Source: Schistocephalus solidus
Taxonomy: Eukaryota; Platyhelminthes; Cestoda; Diphyllobothriidea; Diphyllobothriidae
NCBI GenBank assembly: GCA_017591395.1
Contig: WEDG01002559.1
Coordinates: forward strand, 62,001-126,000
Length of the DNA: 64,000 nucleotides
Direction: 5' to 3'
Shown piece after piece: positions 24,200 through 36,387 of this stretch; position 1 is the stretch's first letter, and each line of letters opens with the position of its first letter. The notes under the pieces were generated by a model. The model was given only the letters and a program-made list of their open reading frames with translations. It was not told the DNA's origin and searched no databases. Position numbers and translations under genes: made by a program.

Positions 24200-25650
24200 A
24201 GAATAACATTACGGTAATTCTTTTGGCTTTTCGAAAAAAAGAACTGATTGCAATATGCTAAGCTTCCCCTTTAGTATAAAAATTTCCCAAACCTACGGTT
24301 TCCTACTAGGGAAATGTGAGTAGGGCAAAAATTGCAGCTTACCCAATGTTATGCGTCGGCAGCAGATATACATTATAAACAAATGGTCTTCTCGTCTTTA
24401 TCTGTCTTAAATGGCAGGCACAATGAGGGGTGGGCCCGAAAACTGGTCACCTTGTCGATGCTTTGAAGGTGAAAAACTTTGTTGAATACGCCGATATTTT
24501 AACTTGGAGGTTAAAGTCACATACGAGAACTTTGCCCGTCACCGGAGGTTTCAGTTGAGTCTGCAGTATCCCGAGCTGGCGCTTAACCGATTTTTACCAT
24601 GGAGGATTAGGGCTATCTTTTAAATACGGAATCTGAAAGCATCTTGAACTTTACTACAGCATAGCTCTTTGTCGGAGAGCGAAGTAAACCCATGCAATCA
24701 TCGACAGAAACAAGTTAACTAAAACTTGCATTGGTAGTAGGCTAGATCTCCTTCATAATTGATATTGTACGCATAACATCTGCTTGTCCCCAGTCGATTT
24801 TTCAATTTTTTTTCTACATCACTGTGCTATTGATCTTTGTTCTTAAAACACTTTTAATTGGTCACGAGGGATGATATGACGATCAAATTAAAACCAAAAG
24901 AATAAAAGGCTGCGTTTAATGAAGCGCCAGTGGTTATGATGTAAGTGCACTACTAAGACATTAACTCCTTTTCTAAAACTCTAGAGGAATCCTGAACCAA
25001 ATGTTGCCTACCGTCGCACGGCAGAAGCATTCATTAGCCCGGTTTGATTCCACGGTCCAACGCAAGCCTTTCTTTGCGTTTCGAGTTTCCTGTCTGGAGT
25101 CCTCGCATGTAGTCACATAGTTGCGACCCCATCGGTTGTAGATAAATTGAACCGTAAAGGACAACGGGAATTTAAATGACCCTTTTTGACCTATGCTTCG
25201 CCATTCGCAGTCGTACCTTAGCCCCGAGTCTAAACCATAATCAGGGGTAAAACTTCGGGTTTTTCGATCGCGATCGCTAACATTCACCAATCCCCGGTAA
25301 TAACGACAAGCAAGTCGCAAATATCATGTGGTGTCTCGCCTGCCTTTAGATAAAACGGGTAGATTACTGTGCTTCACGTTAAAAAGGTATAACGGAAGTA
25401 CCCCTGCTCATCCTACAACCAGGGTAGGTGAGTGAACGTACATACATTGTGAAACAAACTTTACCTTAAAGCAAACATCTTTCTATTAATTAAAGTGTCA
25501 AACCCAATGTCCTGTCAAGTCTCTTAAAACCAAGCATATGGGGTGTTACGAGTAAAGATCGCAGTTCAGGTGTCATCTAAATCATCCAAGTTTTCAACGT
25601 AAGAGTCCCTTCACAGATAAAACTCAGGAAGGGTAACAAGAACGAGAATT
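24200..25650. other. No gene seen
   Basis: A 115-codon minus frame at 24973-25320 has no recognised motif. Otherwise no signal. Confidence 0.4.
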
Positions 25651-25658
25651 GATAAACG

Positions 25659-26033
25659 ATGGCCGCCTTAACAGGAAAGGGGAATAAGAACCGCCCAAGA
25701 TATATGCGGTTGTGCGCTAAATTCTGAAGAAATTATGTTTAGAATTAAGATGAGGATTAGAGTTAAGTTTAGGGTTAGGTTTAAGTTTGAGGCTAAGAGC
25801 AGAGTTAGAGTTAGTTTCCTGGTAAGTCTAAGGGTTACGGTTATTATCAGGTTAACTGTAGACTTAGGTTTAGGGTAAGGCTACGATTAAGATTAAAGGG
25901 ACAATTTAGTTTTATATTAGGGCAGTGTTAGCGTTAAGACGGGTATATTTGCCCTTCCTGAAATTTACCATAAGGACACCTATTTTAAGCGGGCGGAGCG
26001 GTTCCTATTCCCGTGTCCTGTTTAGGTGGCCAT
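25659..26033. repeat. Inverted-repeat element enclosing telomere-like DNA
   Basis: The termini ATGGCCGCCTTAACAGGA... and (opposite strand) ATGGCCACCTAAACAGGA... match at 32 of the first 38 positions, including GGGAATA and GAACCGC. Between them, about 25740-25940 is a degenerate run of (T)TTAGGG / GGTTAG / GGTTAAG words. No coding sequence. It fits a MITE or foldback element that has captured or evolved a telomere-like core. Confidence 0.6.
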
Positions 26034-26039
26034 ATAAGG

Positions 26040-27625
26040 CATACCTACGCGAGGATCTAGAATTAACCTCAAAATAATGCAGCCTGAATCACACCAGCAT
26101 TTAAAAGTTTACACTCTGCGTTCCATGCATTGATGTCTTATTGATTTTCGGCAGGGTGCGATAGGGGTGAACCGGACGAACGTCTGCCTTGTTACCATGG
26201 CCACAATCCACTGCGGATGACCCGGGTCAGATCGGTAAAGAGCGGAGTGCTGTCTCTTTGCGTCGATGATCTCGGTACGGTTGTTCGGGCCTGATACGCA
26301 CATTTTTGCTGCATACAGTAAATAAGAAACATCAGGGGATGCGGTCAGAGGTGAACATCGATCGCATTTGCAAGAACAGTAGTATTATGAAAAGCTTTAG
26401 AAGTATTGAAAATTTTCGAAAAAGCCATTAAAGTTAAACAATAGCGAATCGGGTGCTTTTGGCCGTCCTCGTACTTTACGGACTGACTCTATTCATTTCA
26501 GTCGACGACTTAACAAGCAATGTGCATAGGTATATGTCTTGAACGATAGGTAGCCCAAGGAATAAATGATGAAATTAAGGAATTTATCTGGAAAAGGTAA
26601 GAAACTGCCGTTTTTAAAGTTTCGACGCCGGTTTGACAGGCTGTCGTCAGACATCGAGTAAATTCGAAAAAATTGTTAATTTTTTAAGCGCCTTAATATA
26701 AAAACCTTTCTTATTTGTGTTACTAAACGGTCACCATATGGTGTCATTCTGTTAGAATAGTCTGCCGTTTCTTCCATTTCTCCTTGATATTTTGTATGTG
26801 GTAGAGAAATAAATATGCCAATTAATATATTACTCGTAAAGCTTTAAAGCCTCTGAGCACGATCTGTTCTTCTTGAATGAGAAGACACCAACAATGTGTG
26901 GTTTGTCCCATGCTTATCTATGAACATCTAGAGACCCATTCTCCAGTACTAGCACAGTCTACTGCGTTACAGACATCACATCAAATTATGTAGACGACAT
27001 CCTTCTTAACCACCCATTCAACCCTTTCTCAAGAGTACACAAAATGAGTACGTAATGAAGTGGTCGGTTTGCTTGAAACTCGTAGTTGATGCTTCCACGA
27101 GTGCCATTTGAAGAACGCGCACGTGTTCTTAAGGTAAGGAAAGGTTCGCTTGATATCTGGTTTGGGTGTTTGGTTGGAACCATCTAGTTACCTTTACTTT
27201 GGCGCATGCTTTCTTATTCATTGACATACAAGTTGGGTCGGATACCCATTTTGAGAAAATCATTTGAACAAGTAATTTACTTCTAGTTAATAGCTTTCAC
27301 ATTCAGAACATTGCATTTCCGTTCGATTAAGTAGGCGGTTGGCAGCACGCTGTTTGTGCGAAACAGGATGGTCGCTCTCAGGACGAAGCGATTTTCACCC
27401 ATGCTTCTTTGCGGTAACTTGAAGCGCGCAACGCGTTCTCGCTGTTATCAGTCCTCTTGAAACTGCAGATTTTACCGAATTTCCTTTTCGAGTGGCAGTG
27501 GAATTGCTAAAAATGTCTAGTTAAAAATTTTGTAGAACGTTTGAAGTTGATCATTTTAATGCCAACAAATATACCATCTTGATAATGTGACAACAACTTA
27601 GAGCTTACCAACGGAAGAGTCCTAC
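26040..27625. other. No gene seen; Penelope-like hairpin word near 26.6 kb
   Basis: At 26618-26655 (minus) gtctgacgacagcc ... ggcgtcgaaac forms a hairpin of the type found near the ends of Penelope-like elements, but no coding remnant accompanies it. Otherwise nothing recognised. Confidence 0.3.
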
Positions 27626-27629
27626 ATTC

Positions 27630-28400
27630 TCATTTCTGTACTGCGATCTCGAAGTGCATTTCTGAGGTAGGTGACCACACAGAGGTTCCCTTGAGTTGTT
27701 GGTAATATGCCCGGTCGGATGAGGAGAAATAATTTTCCAGACGTAGGGTTAAGAGCTCGCGTAAATCAGTTTCCAAGACATCCGTGTGGTGGAAATGGAG
27801 GAGTTCTTCTGTGCATTGCTTTATGAAATCAAAAAACATGGTCGAGAAAGTTGCTTTATCTAAGGATACTTTTGGCTTTTCAACTTCAATTCTGATTTCC
27901 ATATTTTTTTAGAATCTCTACATAGTTACCAACTGAAGTTTCACTGTTTTATTTAAGTCGACGGAGTTCGTAGAATAGTCATTTTGAAATTTTGAAACTA
28001 AGATCGCCGAGTAAAGATGCTATTGGTAACAATGGGCCATCAGTTGTTTGGAGTTTGAGGAGTATGAGAAACTTTGCAATGGCTGGCTCCGATTGTTTCA
28101 GGGATACGCCAGTGTCCCCGGATAATCGGTTTATCGCTATAAGACGATTCATGACTGTATCAGACGGGAGGGTGTGGGATGAGCAATTTTTACATTGATT
28201 AATCTCCTAACAACACCCTTTTTAGTGTGACCAATTCTGTTCGGTGTATAAAAGCTTGGGCAAGGGGTCGTCCACGGACCACCTTAGGCAACATTCACAT
28301 CTGTTGTGCGTTTTCGTTCAATCAAATCATAAAATACCTTATGGCTTTCATATGCATAGTCAATAAGTTTAAGATGATTGTGAACCAAGAAAGTATAGCA
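27630..28400 (-). pseudogene. Unidentified coding-like relic
   Basis: Several consecutive minus-strand segments read like real protein but in different frames. About 28395-28290 gives NHLKLIDYAYESHKVFYDLI; about 28160-27985 gives MNRLIAINRLSGDTGVSLKQ followed by a leucine-rich stretch; about 27950-27905 gives SVGNYVEILKKYG; and 27902-27630 is an open 90-codon frame (MEIRIEVEKPKVSLDKATFS...). I do not recognise the family. Order and orientation are consistent with one disrupted gene, a processed pseudogene or a transposon protein; separate exons of a host gene are also possible, though splice signals at the segment borders are not convincing. Confidence 0.35.
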
Positions 28401-28424
28401 GTTGGTTTCAAAAGCCACCAAGAT

Positions 28425-28565
28425 GGCCGTTCTGGGGTGTTTAATGTCTTCCTTTTCTATGTTGGCATTTTTTATCTGCCCTTACTGCTACTAGCCTCTT
28501 TGTGGCTGTTGGCGGGGCTCCAAAGTGAGACCCAAGGCAGACCGAGACAAGCGAGTGGCGTTATT
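28425..28565 (+). repeat. Hammerhead SINE, 3' part only
   Basis: gatggccgttctgg followed by ctactagcctctttgtggct and ggcggggctccaaagtgaga matches the 3' half of the SINE copies at 16.5 and 56.8 kb. The head and the ribozyme core are absent. Confidence 0.5.
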
Positions 28566-28739
28566 GGTCGGTTATTATTCATCAACAAATGTCTACGTTT
28601 TCTTGAACTGCTCTTTCTCGTTCCATTCTCTAATGTTTTAAATGAAAATAACCTGCAGTTTCCTTGGTTGAACTTGGTCCTGTGCCCTCCCACTTCCTCT
28701 CCCTTTCGGCAGGGAGTAGGGAGGCTTAGCCGTAACAGA

Positions 28740-28905
28740 AGGGGCCTTGCGTTAACCCCAACACTAACTCTAAGTTCAAACTAAACTCGAACCCTAACCT
28801 TACCCCTATCTGGAACTCTAAACTACCCTGGAATTTAGCTCAAAGGTACCTGCATTGCGGGACTTTCCCATGTCTTTGTCCTGTCTGGGGCCACATCACA
28901 TAGGC
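28740..28905. repeat. Telomere-like core with right terminus
   Basis: Degenerate CTAACCC words (28741-28812) are followed by cctggaatttagctcaaagg and a terminus (tgtcctgtctggggccac) like the right end of the 25.66-26.03 kb element. A left terminus is not evident. Confidence 0.4.
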
Positions 28906-28909
28906 TGCA

Positions 28910-29600
28910 TAAATGAAGGATGCTAACTAAGGAACCGTATTTTTTCGGTTGAAGGCATCTCAAGTGGCCGGAACTAAGTCCTCTTCGTTCCTTTTGCTAA
29001 ATCTTATTCCTCGATTTATTTGATTTCAAAATAGTACAGGGGCTGTCATCATGGGCTCGTGAAAATTTACGAAACCTGGAAACTTGGAAAGAATTAATAA
29101 AACCTCTGTAATAGTTTATAAAAGCCGAAAGTTGGTACCTTCCATGCGGAGGTTATATAACAAACTTAATTCCGAAAGACTGGTTGCAGATTTATCAAGC
29201 AGTATTCAAGATGTGTGCCCTGAAAACCTTGGAGCAAGTTTTGTGCTTAACGTTTACTGTGCTTTATTCGGAAAGACGGTTAACTGTTCGGTGTCGCATG
29301 ATCGCATCTCAACCCCAAAATTTGCTGGCTAATGCTAAGGCAGCGACAAACATGCTGAAAATTCCAGTCCCCCCCGCGCGCAAGAAGCATGTTTTAGAAG
29401 TACCATTTTCATAAGCAAGAACAAACCCAGCTGATGCCGGAAAATGCCAGTGGCTACAATTATTATCTGCTGCGCACTACCGGCAGTTTTTTTCGTCACT
29501 CTTGGTGAGGGATCACCTCGGTGGTGAAACCCTTCTTGCACGTGAGGTCGATCGGAATGAGAAGGAACCGTTCAACATCGCCGTCCCAGGTAGAAAAAAA
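28910..29600. other. No gene seen
   Basis: An 82-codon plus frame at 29084-29332 has no recognised motif. Confidence 0.35.
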
Positions 29601-29606
29601 GAACTA

Positions 29607-29816
29607 TCAACCTGGTCGGGTACAGCGCCTGGCAGCGCATTTTTCCCCGGTCTGCAGCACGAACCGAAGAGGTGTTATCGACTCGCCTTCCGCTCGTAGG
29701 ACTGATCGCGCCCTGACTTTTTTTACGTGTCGCTGCGTTGGCTGAAACACACAGGCTACCAACGTTTGGTTTGGCCCGTCGGTCCAAGCGATCTCCAGGG
29801 TGTAGTCGATACGCAT
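29607..29816 (-). CDS. Small hypothetical frame in GC-rich patch
   Basis: The 69-codon frame begins MRIDYTLEIAWTDGPNQ in a patch (29.5-29.83 kb) that is more GC-rich than its surroundings. No domain is recognised and an in-frame stop lies just upstream. A chance frame is as likely as a gene or exon. Confidence 0.15.
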   Translation of the reverse strand: MRIDYTLEIAWTDGPNQTLVACVFQPTQRHVKKVRARSVLRAEGESITPLRFVLQTGEKCAARRCTRPG

Positions 29817-29834
29817 GCTGCAGTTTCACAGTGC

Positions 29835-31130
29835 CACAGTGGAAAACTACACGTTAAGTCCAAGTGGCATACGAAATCGTCTGCAGATAAATAGTGAGAG
29901 GCACTCTAAATATAGCAGTGGTAGGGTGCCTCTTTCCCCTCCATCCCTGACCCACGTCCACTTATGCATATGTCTTTTCACTAAAACTCGATTTGTCTGT
30001 TCTCTAGAGCTAGAAATATGAACTCCCTTACTCTTAGCTGGATCAATTCACGTATATGACAGCAAATTACTCGAACTTGTGTTAGTGAACAATGTCCACG
30101 CAAAGTAAAGGATATTTAGCGAACTACCGCGGATGCTTTAAAGGACAACCTGTCGGCCATCGGTAGCTGAAAGTGCACGCAATACAACCAATTCCTCTCT
30201 CTCTCTCTTTCTCTCTCCCTCTCTCTCTTTCATGCCCTCTTAGATGAGGCGAGGTGAAAGAAACTCGAGCAAAATTTACAAAAATAAGGAAGCTACCAAC
30301 AATCGCGTTCGAGACGGGATGATTGGCGACGTTTTTACCCCTCAGTCTACGGTTGCACTGCGTCTATTCACGGGAGGCCATTCACCCATTAGAATTCCTT
30401 TCTGTGGGCTCGAGTACTTGAAAAAATTTACTATGTGGCTTTTTAAAAAAACGTTTTGCTGTGCCCCAAAGATTAGTTTTATGTGTGGCCAGAAGTGTCA
30501 TACACACCGCAGCGGTACAGGAGGACTATAATGTAGCACAAATTGCTGTAGCCATTCCGTCGCATGGCTCGACTGACTGCCTTTCTACGACCATAAATTA
30601 AGCGGAACCTTTAAGTAAAAGAGTGCCAGAACTTGGGCAGCGCAAATGGTAGTTATTTGCAATATTTCCTTTCATTCTTTCATCACTTTCGTAAAATACC
30701 TCAAGTGGCGGAAGGTAAGTAACAAAAGGAGCGTCTATTTGTTTGCGTGGGATGTAAAATACCATTTTATTTTACCTAAGTTAGGGAACTATAACTTTGA
30801 TTTCCACATTCACTTGTTTGTACACTTTAAAGAATTAAAGTACCGTATGTAATTTTAAGGCTGACAACTTCAAGTCCAGCGCATAATACTCTGCCGAAAT
30901 GGGAGATTCTCAGAGACAGCTGTTAATGTCTACATTGTAACCAACGGGTTATCAATATAGACCGAACCCACGCGAACAATTGGCAAAGATCTTTCATGAA
31001 GAAATGGATGCCTAACGGGATACAGGAAAGCGACCATTATGTCATTGTAGACAACAGAATCTGCTCTTTTGTCCGTAAAGGATTCGGAGCCATCCTGTTA
31101 AGACATGGAAATATATATTTTCCGCTCTCC
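29835..31130. other. No gene seen; CT-rich tract 30194-30232
   Basis: An imperfect CT repeat at 30194-30232. No recognisable coding signal. Confidence 0.5.
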
Positions 31131-31149
31131 CCATTAATGCAAGTGGCCT

Positions 31150-31290
31150 TGCACTAAATTTCAAGGTTACCTATTTCCCGTGTCATAACCCTGAGCCTAG
31201 ACCTAACCTTTTTCCTAATACCCCTGGAAGTTAGCGAAAGACAACCTGTATTACGGGGGCTCATATCCCCGTCTCTTACCAAAACTATTG
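31150..31290. repeat. Partial copy of telomere-core element
   Basis: ataaccctgagcctagacct leads into cctggaagttagcgaaagac and a GGGG-rich end, paralleling 28812-28905. It is truncated and diverged. Confidence 0.3.
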
Positions 31291-31299
31291 TCCGCCAAC

Positions 31300-32595
<1,296 letters not shown>

Positions 32596-32599
32596 AAAA

Positions 32600-33680
32600 C
32601 ATTGGCAGAAAATGGCAGCAGTGGAGAGCAGTACTATCTTATATAGGGCGGACACCTTCTCGATAGGCGGTTTAACCTTCATAAAGTCTGTGACTGAACT
32701 TTTTGATCCTCTGTTGTGTTATCGACAGTGCATGTCATTGAAGCGAGTTCACAGCCGGTGTATTGGGTATGGCCATATTATCACAGTTTAGGATACTTTG
32801 TTGAAAAATGTCTTGTCAACTATTTTGCTCAGCAAGTGATTTTTAGATAACAGAGAATGGTATCTAACAGCCTCTGCATGTTGCAGCTATTAAAGGCCTT
32901 TAGGGAAAGATAGCGAATAGCACTAAAACGGCACCTTTTTTAAATCTAGGGCACCTCCCTACGGGGGAAGGGTGGTTTAAATGAATATGACCTACCAATA
33001 AAAGTTGGTTGGGGTCTGGTTTGGATAACCGAACTTTTTGGTTGCGCGTGCTTAACCGCTTCTCAGTGAAGGAACCAGCACGCAGGGAGGAAAATCATCA
33101 GAAACGGTAATAGCGATTGTAACGAGGTGTAATTCTCTCCCACGAGCGGAAAAAATATGTGGTTTTCGGCAAGAGCTGTTTGTAATTAGTTCAGGTCGGC
33201 TGCGGTCAAAATTACTCAGAGCCACTTTGTGCATAAAGGAGTTTGAAAAGGGTCTTCGGAACCAGGGCGGCGAGGTAGCCACGGGAGAAGAAAAACGAAG
33301 ATTCACGTCCCGTTCATGCTCCTAAAACGCCTGGCCTGCTGGTTCAGTAAAGCAGGACATTTTCAAAGGAAACCCACTGCCTAAAACGGCGCAGAGGTTA
33401 GACAAACGTGTGTACTTGATTCTAGCGAAATCCGCTGTTATTCTTCATGGAATAAATTTTAAATTGAGTGATCGCGGACTTAATTTTACACGATTTTTAT
33501 TCCTTTCTGAGCAGCAGATGCTCAGCCGGTAAAATGCAACGGTCCAGGAGAATTTGGTCAAAACCATGAAGGTCGACTACCAAGTTTCGAAATGTCACAT
33601 AACTGGCAAGTTAATAAAAGACTGCACATCCTATAAAGAAAAATGAGTAGACTGCAATTATGGTTGCCGTCTAAAATCAA
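32600..33680. other. No gene seen
   Basis: No motif recognised. Confidence 0.5.
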
Positions 33681-33700
33681 TCAGAACCTACGCTCCCCCA

Positions 33701-35194
33701 ATGACGAGCTCTGATGCGGCGAAGGACAAATTCTACGAGGACCTGCACGCCCAGCTGGCGACTGTGCTGAAGGTGGACAAGTTAATTGTCCTTGGTGAAT
33801 TCAACCCCCGCGTCGGGACGGACAACGCTGCCTGGCAGGGAGTGCTGGGTCCCCACGGTCTCGGTAGATTTAACGATAACAGCTTCCTTCTTCTACAAAC
33901 GCGGGTGGAACACCGTCTCCTGCTGACCAGCACCTTCTTCCGCCTTCCGACGCGGGAGAAGGCCATGTGGATGCACCCTCGGTCGCGGCGCTGGCAGCTG
34001 CTGGACTATGGTCTCGTCCGAAGGCGAGATCGACAGGACGTGCTGGTAACCAAGGCGATCCGCGATGCCGATGGTTGGACAGATCACCGCCTCCTCTTCT
34101 CCCAGATGAGCCTCCGACTGCAACCCCGACGATGGACCCAAGGTAAGCGGCCACTAGGTAAGTTAAATACTCTTTTGTTAAATTTGCCTGCTCACTGTTT
34201 TGATTTCAGAAACCAAATAACCGAGAATTTGGAGAACCTGCATGCTCCAGATAATAACGGGACCTTGAAAAAACGATGGTGCCAACTGCGAAATGTCATC
34301 CAGTCCACCGCCCTCGAAGTCCTCGGACGCGCACGCCGTCAACACCAGGACTTGTTTGACGACAATGACGCCGGAATCAGCAACTTACACGCGGAGAAGA
34401 ATGCACTACACAAAGCCTATATGGACCTTCGGACTGACACCACCAAAGCAGTCTTCTTCAGATGCCGGTGCCTTGTACGGCAACGGCTGCGGGAGATGCA
34501 GGATGCCTGGATGATTCGAAAGGCTGAGGAAATCCAGGGGTATACGGACCGAAATGAAATGAAAAACCTTTTCAAAGCCATCAAGGCCATCTACGACCCG
34601 TGTATCAAGGGGACCGCACCGCTGCTCAGCTCTGACGGCACAACACTGCTGACAGAGAAATCACAAATTCTGAAGCGCAGGGTCCAGCACTTTAGAAGTA
34701 TCCTTACTTGCTCATCAGCCATCTCCGATGCTGCCATTGACCGGCTCCCTCAAGTGGACACGAACAATGACCTGGATTTGCCACCTTCCCTACCAGAAAC
34801 CATCTGGGTCGTGAAGCAGATTTCCAGCGGTGAAGCACCGGGATCCGACGCAATCCCACCGGAAGTCTACAAGCACGGTGGGCCCCGGCTGATGGCAGAA
34901 CTCACAACACTCTTCAAGGAGATATGGTGCCAAGGACAAGTTCCTCAGGATTTCAAAGACACGACCATCGTCCATCTCTACAAACGGAAGGGGAACCGGC
35001 AACTCTGTGATAATCACAGAGGCATCTCCTTGCTCAACATTGCCGGGAAGATCTTCGCCCGGAGCAGGATCGCCGCTGCCAAGGCCAAAAGAGCGGCACA
35101 AAAGTCATCAGCGCCCTGGCGCAACATCGCCAGGAGACAGCCCTTCCAACATGCCCACGCTGTCACCGCACCTTCCGCGGGCGAATCGGCCTAG
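33701..35194 (+). pseudogene. LINE endonuclease / RT remnant, copy A
   Basis: A 497-codon open frame. The endonuclease part has [12 protein letters not shown], where the catalytic aspartate of the usual GDFN is glutamate, and a later [10 protein letters not shown] (SDH-type motif). The thumbless RT part runs from [20 protein letters not shown] to [20 protein letters not shown] and then fuses in frame to [16 protein letters not shown], the segment before the zinc fingers. RT motifs A to C, including the FADD box, are missing. The frame has stayed open across the deletion. Confidence 0.8.
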
Positions 35195-35434
35195 TCAGAC
35201 ATCTTCGAAAGCAATGCACCAACACTCCTACAAACCAAAATTCTACGTCAACTTCTGCCAACCCTCCTTCGGACTCCCCCACCCTCACCCCTGAAATCAA
35301 TTCCATTAGTCTCACCACCATCGAGACCACATCACGATGCTCAGAACGTGTTACCCCCACCGAGAACATCACCACCGGCGCCACCGCCGCCGCCACTATC
35401 ACTACGACCATCAGCGTTGGGGGCTCTATCCTAA

Positions 35435-35935
35435 ACTGTCCTCATTGCGACAACACATTCACCTCACGTGCACGGTCACTTGCGAATCCATCGTACAGAG
35501 ACTGGTGAACCAGTGCCTGGAGCTCCAACACACAGCATAGATCGCCGCCTCCACTGCCCGCACTGTCCTCGCGCCTTCACTCATCCCATGGGCCTATTCG
35601 GTCACATGCGCATCCATGACAGCCGAATTCACCGCAATGCTGACAACACCGGTACCCCATACATACCCTCCGCTCCTGCCATTCTTAGCGCCACCGCCAC
35701 CCCCACTAACATGAATGACACCCCCAGCCTCTTCCGATTTTTCCTGCCCACACTGCGACCGCAAATTCAACTCACGCATCGGCTTGATCGGTCTCCTGAG
35801 AATCAGTCGCAAAGAGGCTGTCGGACCAGCGCCTGGGGCTCCAACATACAGTCGATGTGCCCGCTTCAACTGCCCTCACTGCTCCCTCATATTCACACAC
35901 CGCATGGGCCTATTCGGACACAACCTGCGGTAAAC
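35435..35935 (+). pseudogene. LINE C-terminal zinc-finger region, copy A
   Basis: Finger-like segments are spread over two frames. NCPHCDNTFTSR (35437 on) is broken by a short deletion. CPHCPRAFTHPMGLFGHMRI H (35556 on) is intact. CPHCDRKFNSRIGLIG (35745 on) has lost its last histidine. NCPHCSLIFTHRMGLFGH (35869 on) runs into the stop after NLR. The fingers alternate between an 'RIGLVGHLRIH' and an 'HRMGLFGHMRIH' type. Confidence 0.7.
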
Positions 35936-35972
35936 TACCGGAGGCTAAGACACATCAGCGCACACTACATAC

Positions 35973-36180
35973 GACAGTTCAACCGTCGTAGTCCGACAAT
36001 GTCCACCGTATGCTCCATGGGAAAGTGGAGCAGGGACGGGGACTTGCGCGTGATTTAGTTTAAAGTGATAGTAGACTTGCGCTGCAGCTACCGCTCTCTC
36101 TCCTCCTCCCCACCTGAGCCCGGTGTCAAGACATAGTCAAGAAGATCGGAGGCGGGAGAGGACGAGGTGGCTGGCGCGGC
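35973..36180 (-). repeat. Inverted LINE 3'-terminal module inside copy A
   Basis: Read on the minus strand it gives ccggccgcgccagccacctc, cttgactatgtcttgacacc, gggctcaggtggggagg and ends with the terminal hairpin GACGGTTGAACTGTC (35973-35987). It is therefore a second, oppositely oriented 3' end lying within copy A. Confidence 0.65.
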
Positions 36181-36387
36181 CGGGTCCCCTAAGTCCTAGG
36201 CGCCGCTTAGCGTTCCACCACACCTCCCATGTTCGGCATTTGTTAGCGGAGCGAAACCCCAATAACGCATGCCGTGCCCTGAGGTGGCCTCCGTGTTGGT
36301 CCAACGCATCTACCACGTGGCCCGTTTGGGGGGCCCAACACTACATACACCAATATATAGACAACACCCTTACAATTATCATGTACC

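Noticed and set aside
26618..26655. Hammerhead at CTGACGA ... GAAAC on the minus strand
   Set aside because: The core words are present, but stem I does not pair and the hairpin competes with the core; kept only as a Penelope-like word.
28227..28784. 185-codon plus-strand frame
   Set aside because: It crosses a SINE fragment and lies opposite the minus-strand coding-like text; no domain recognised.
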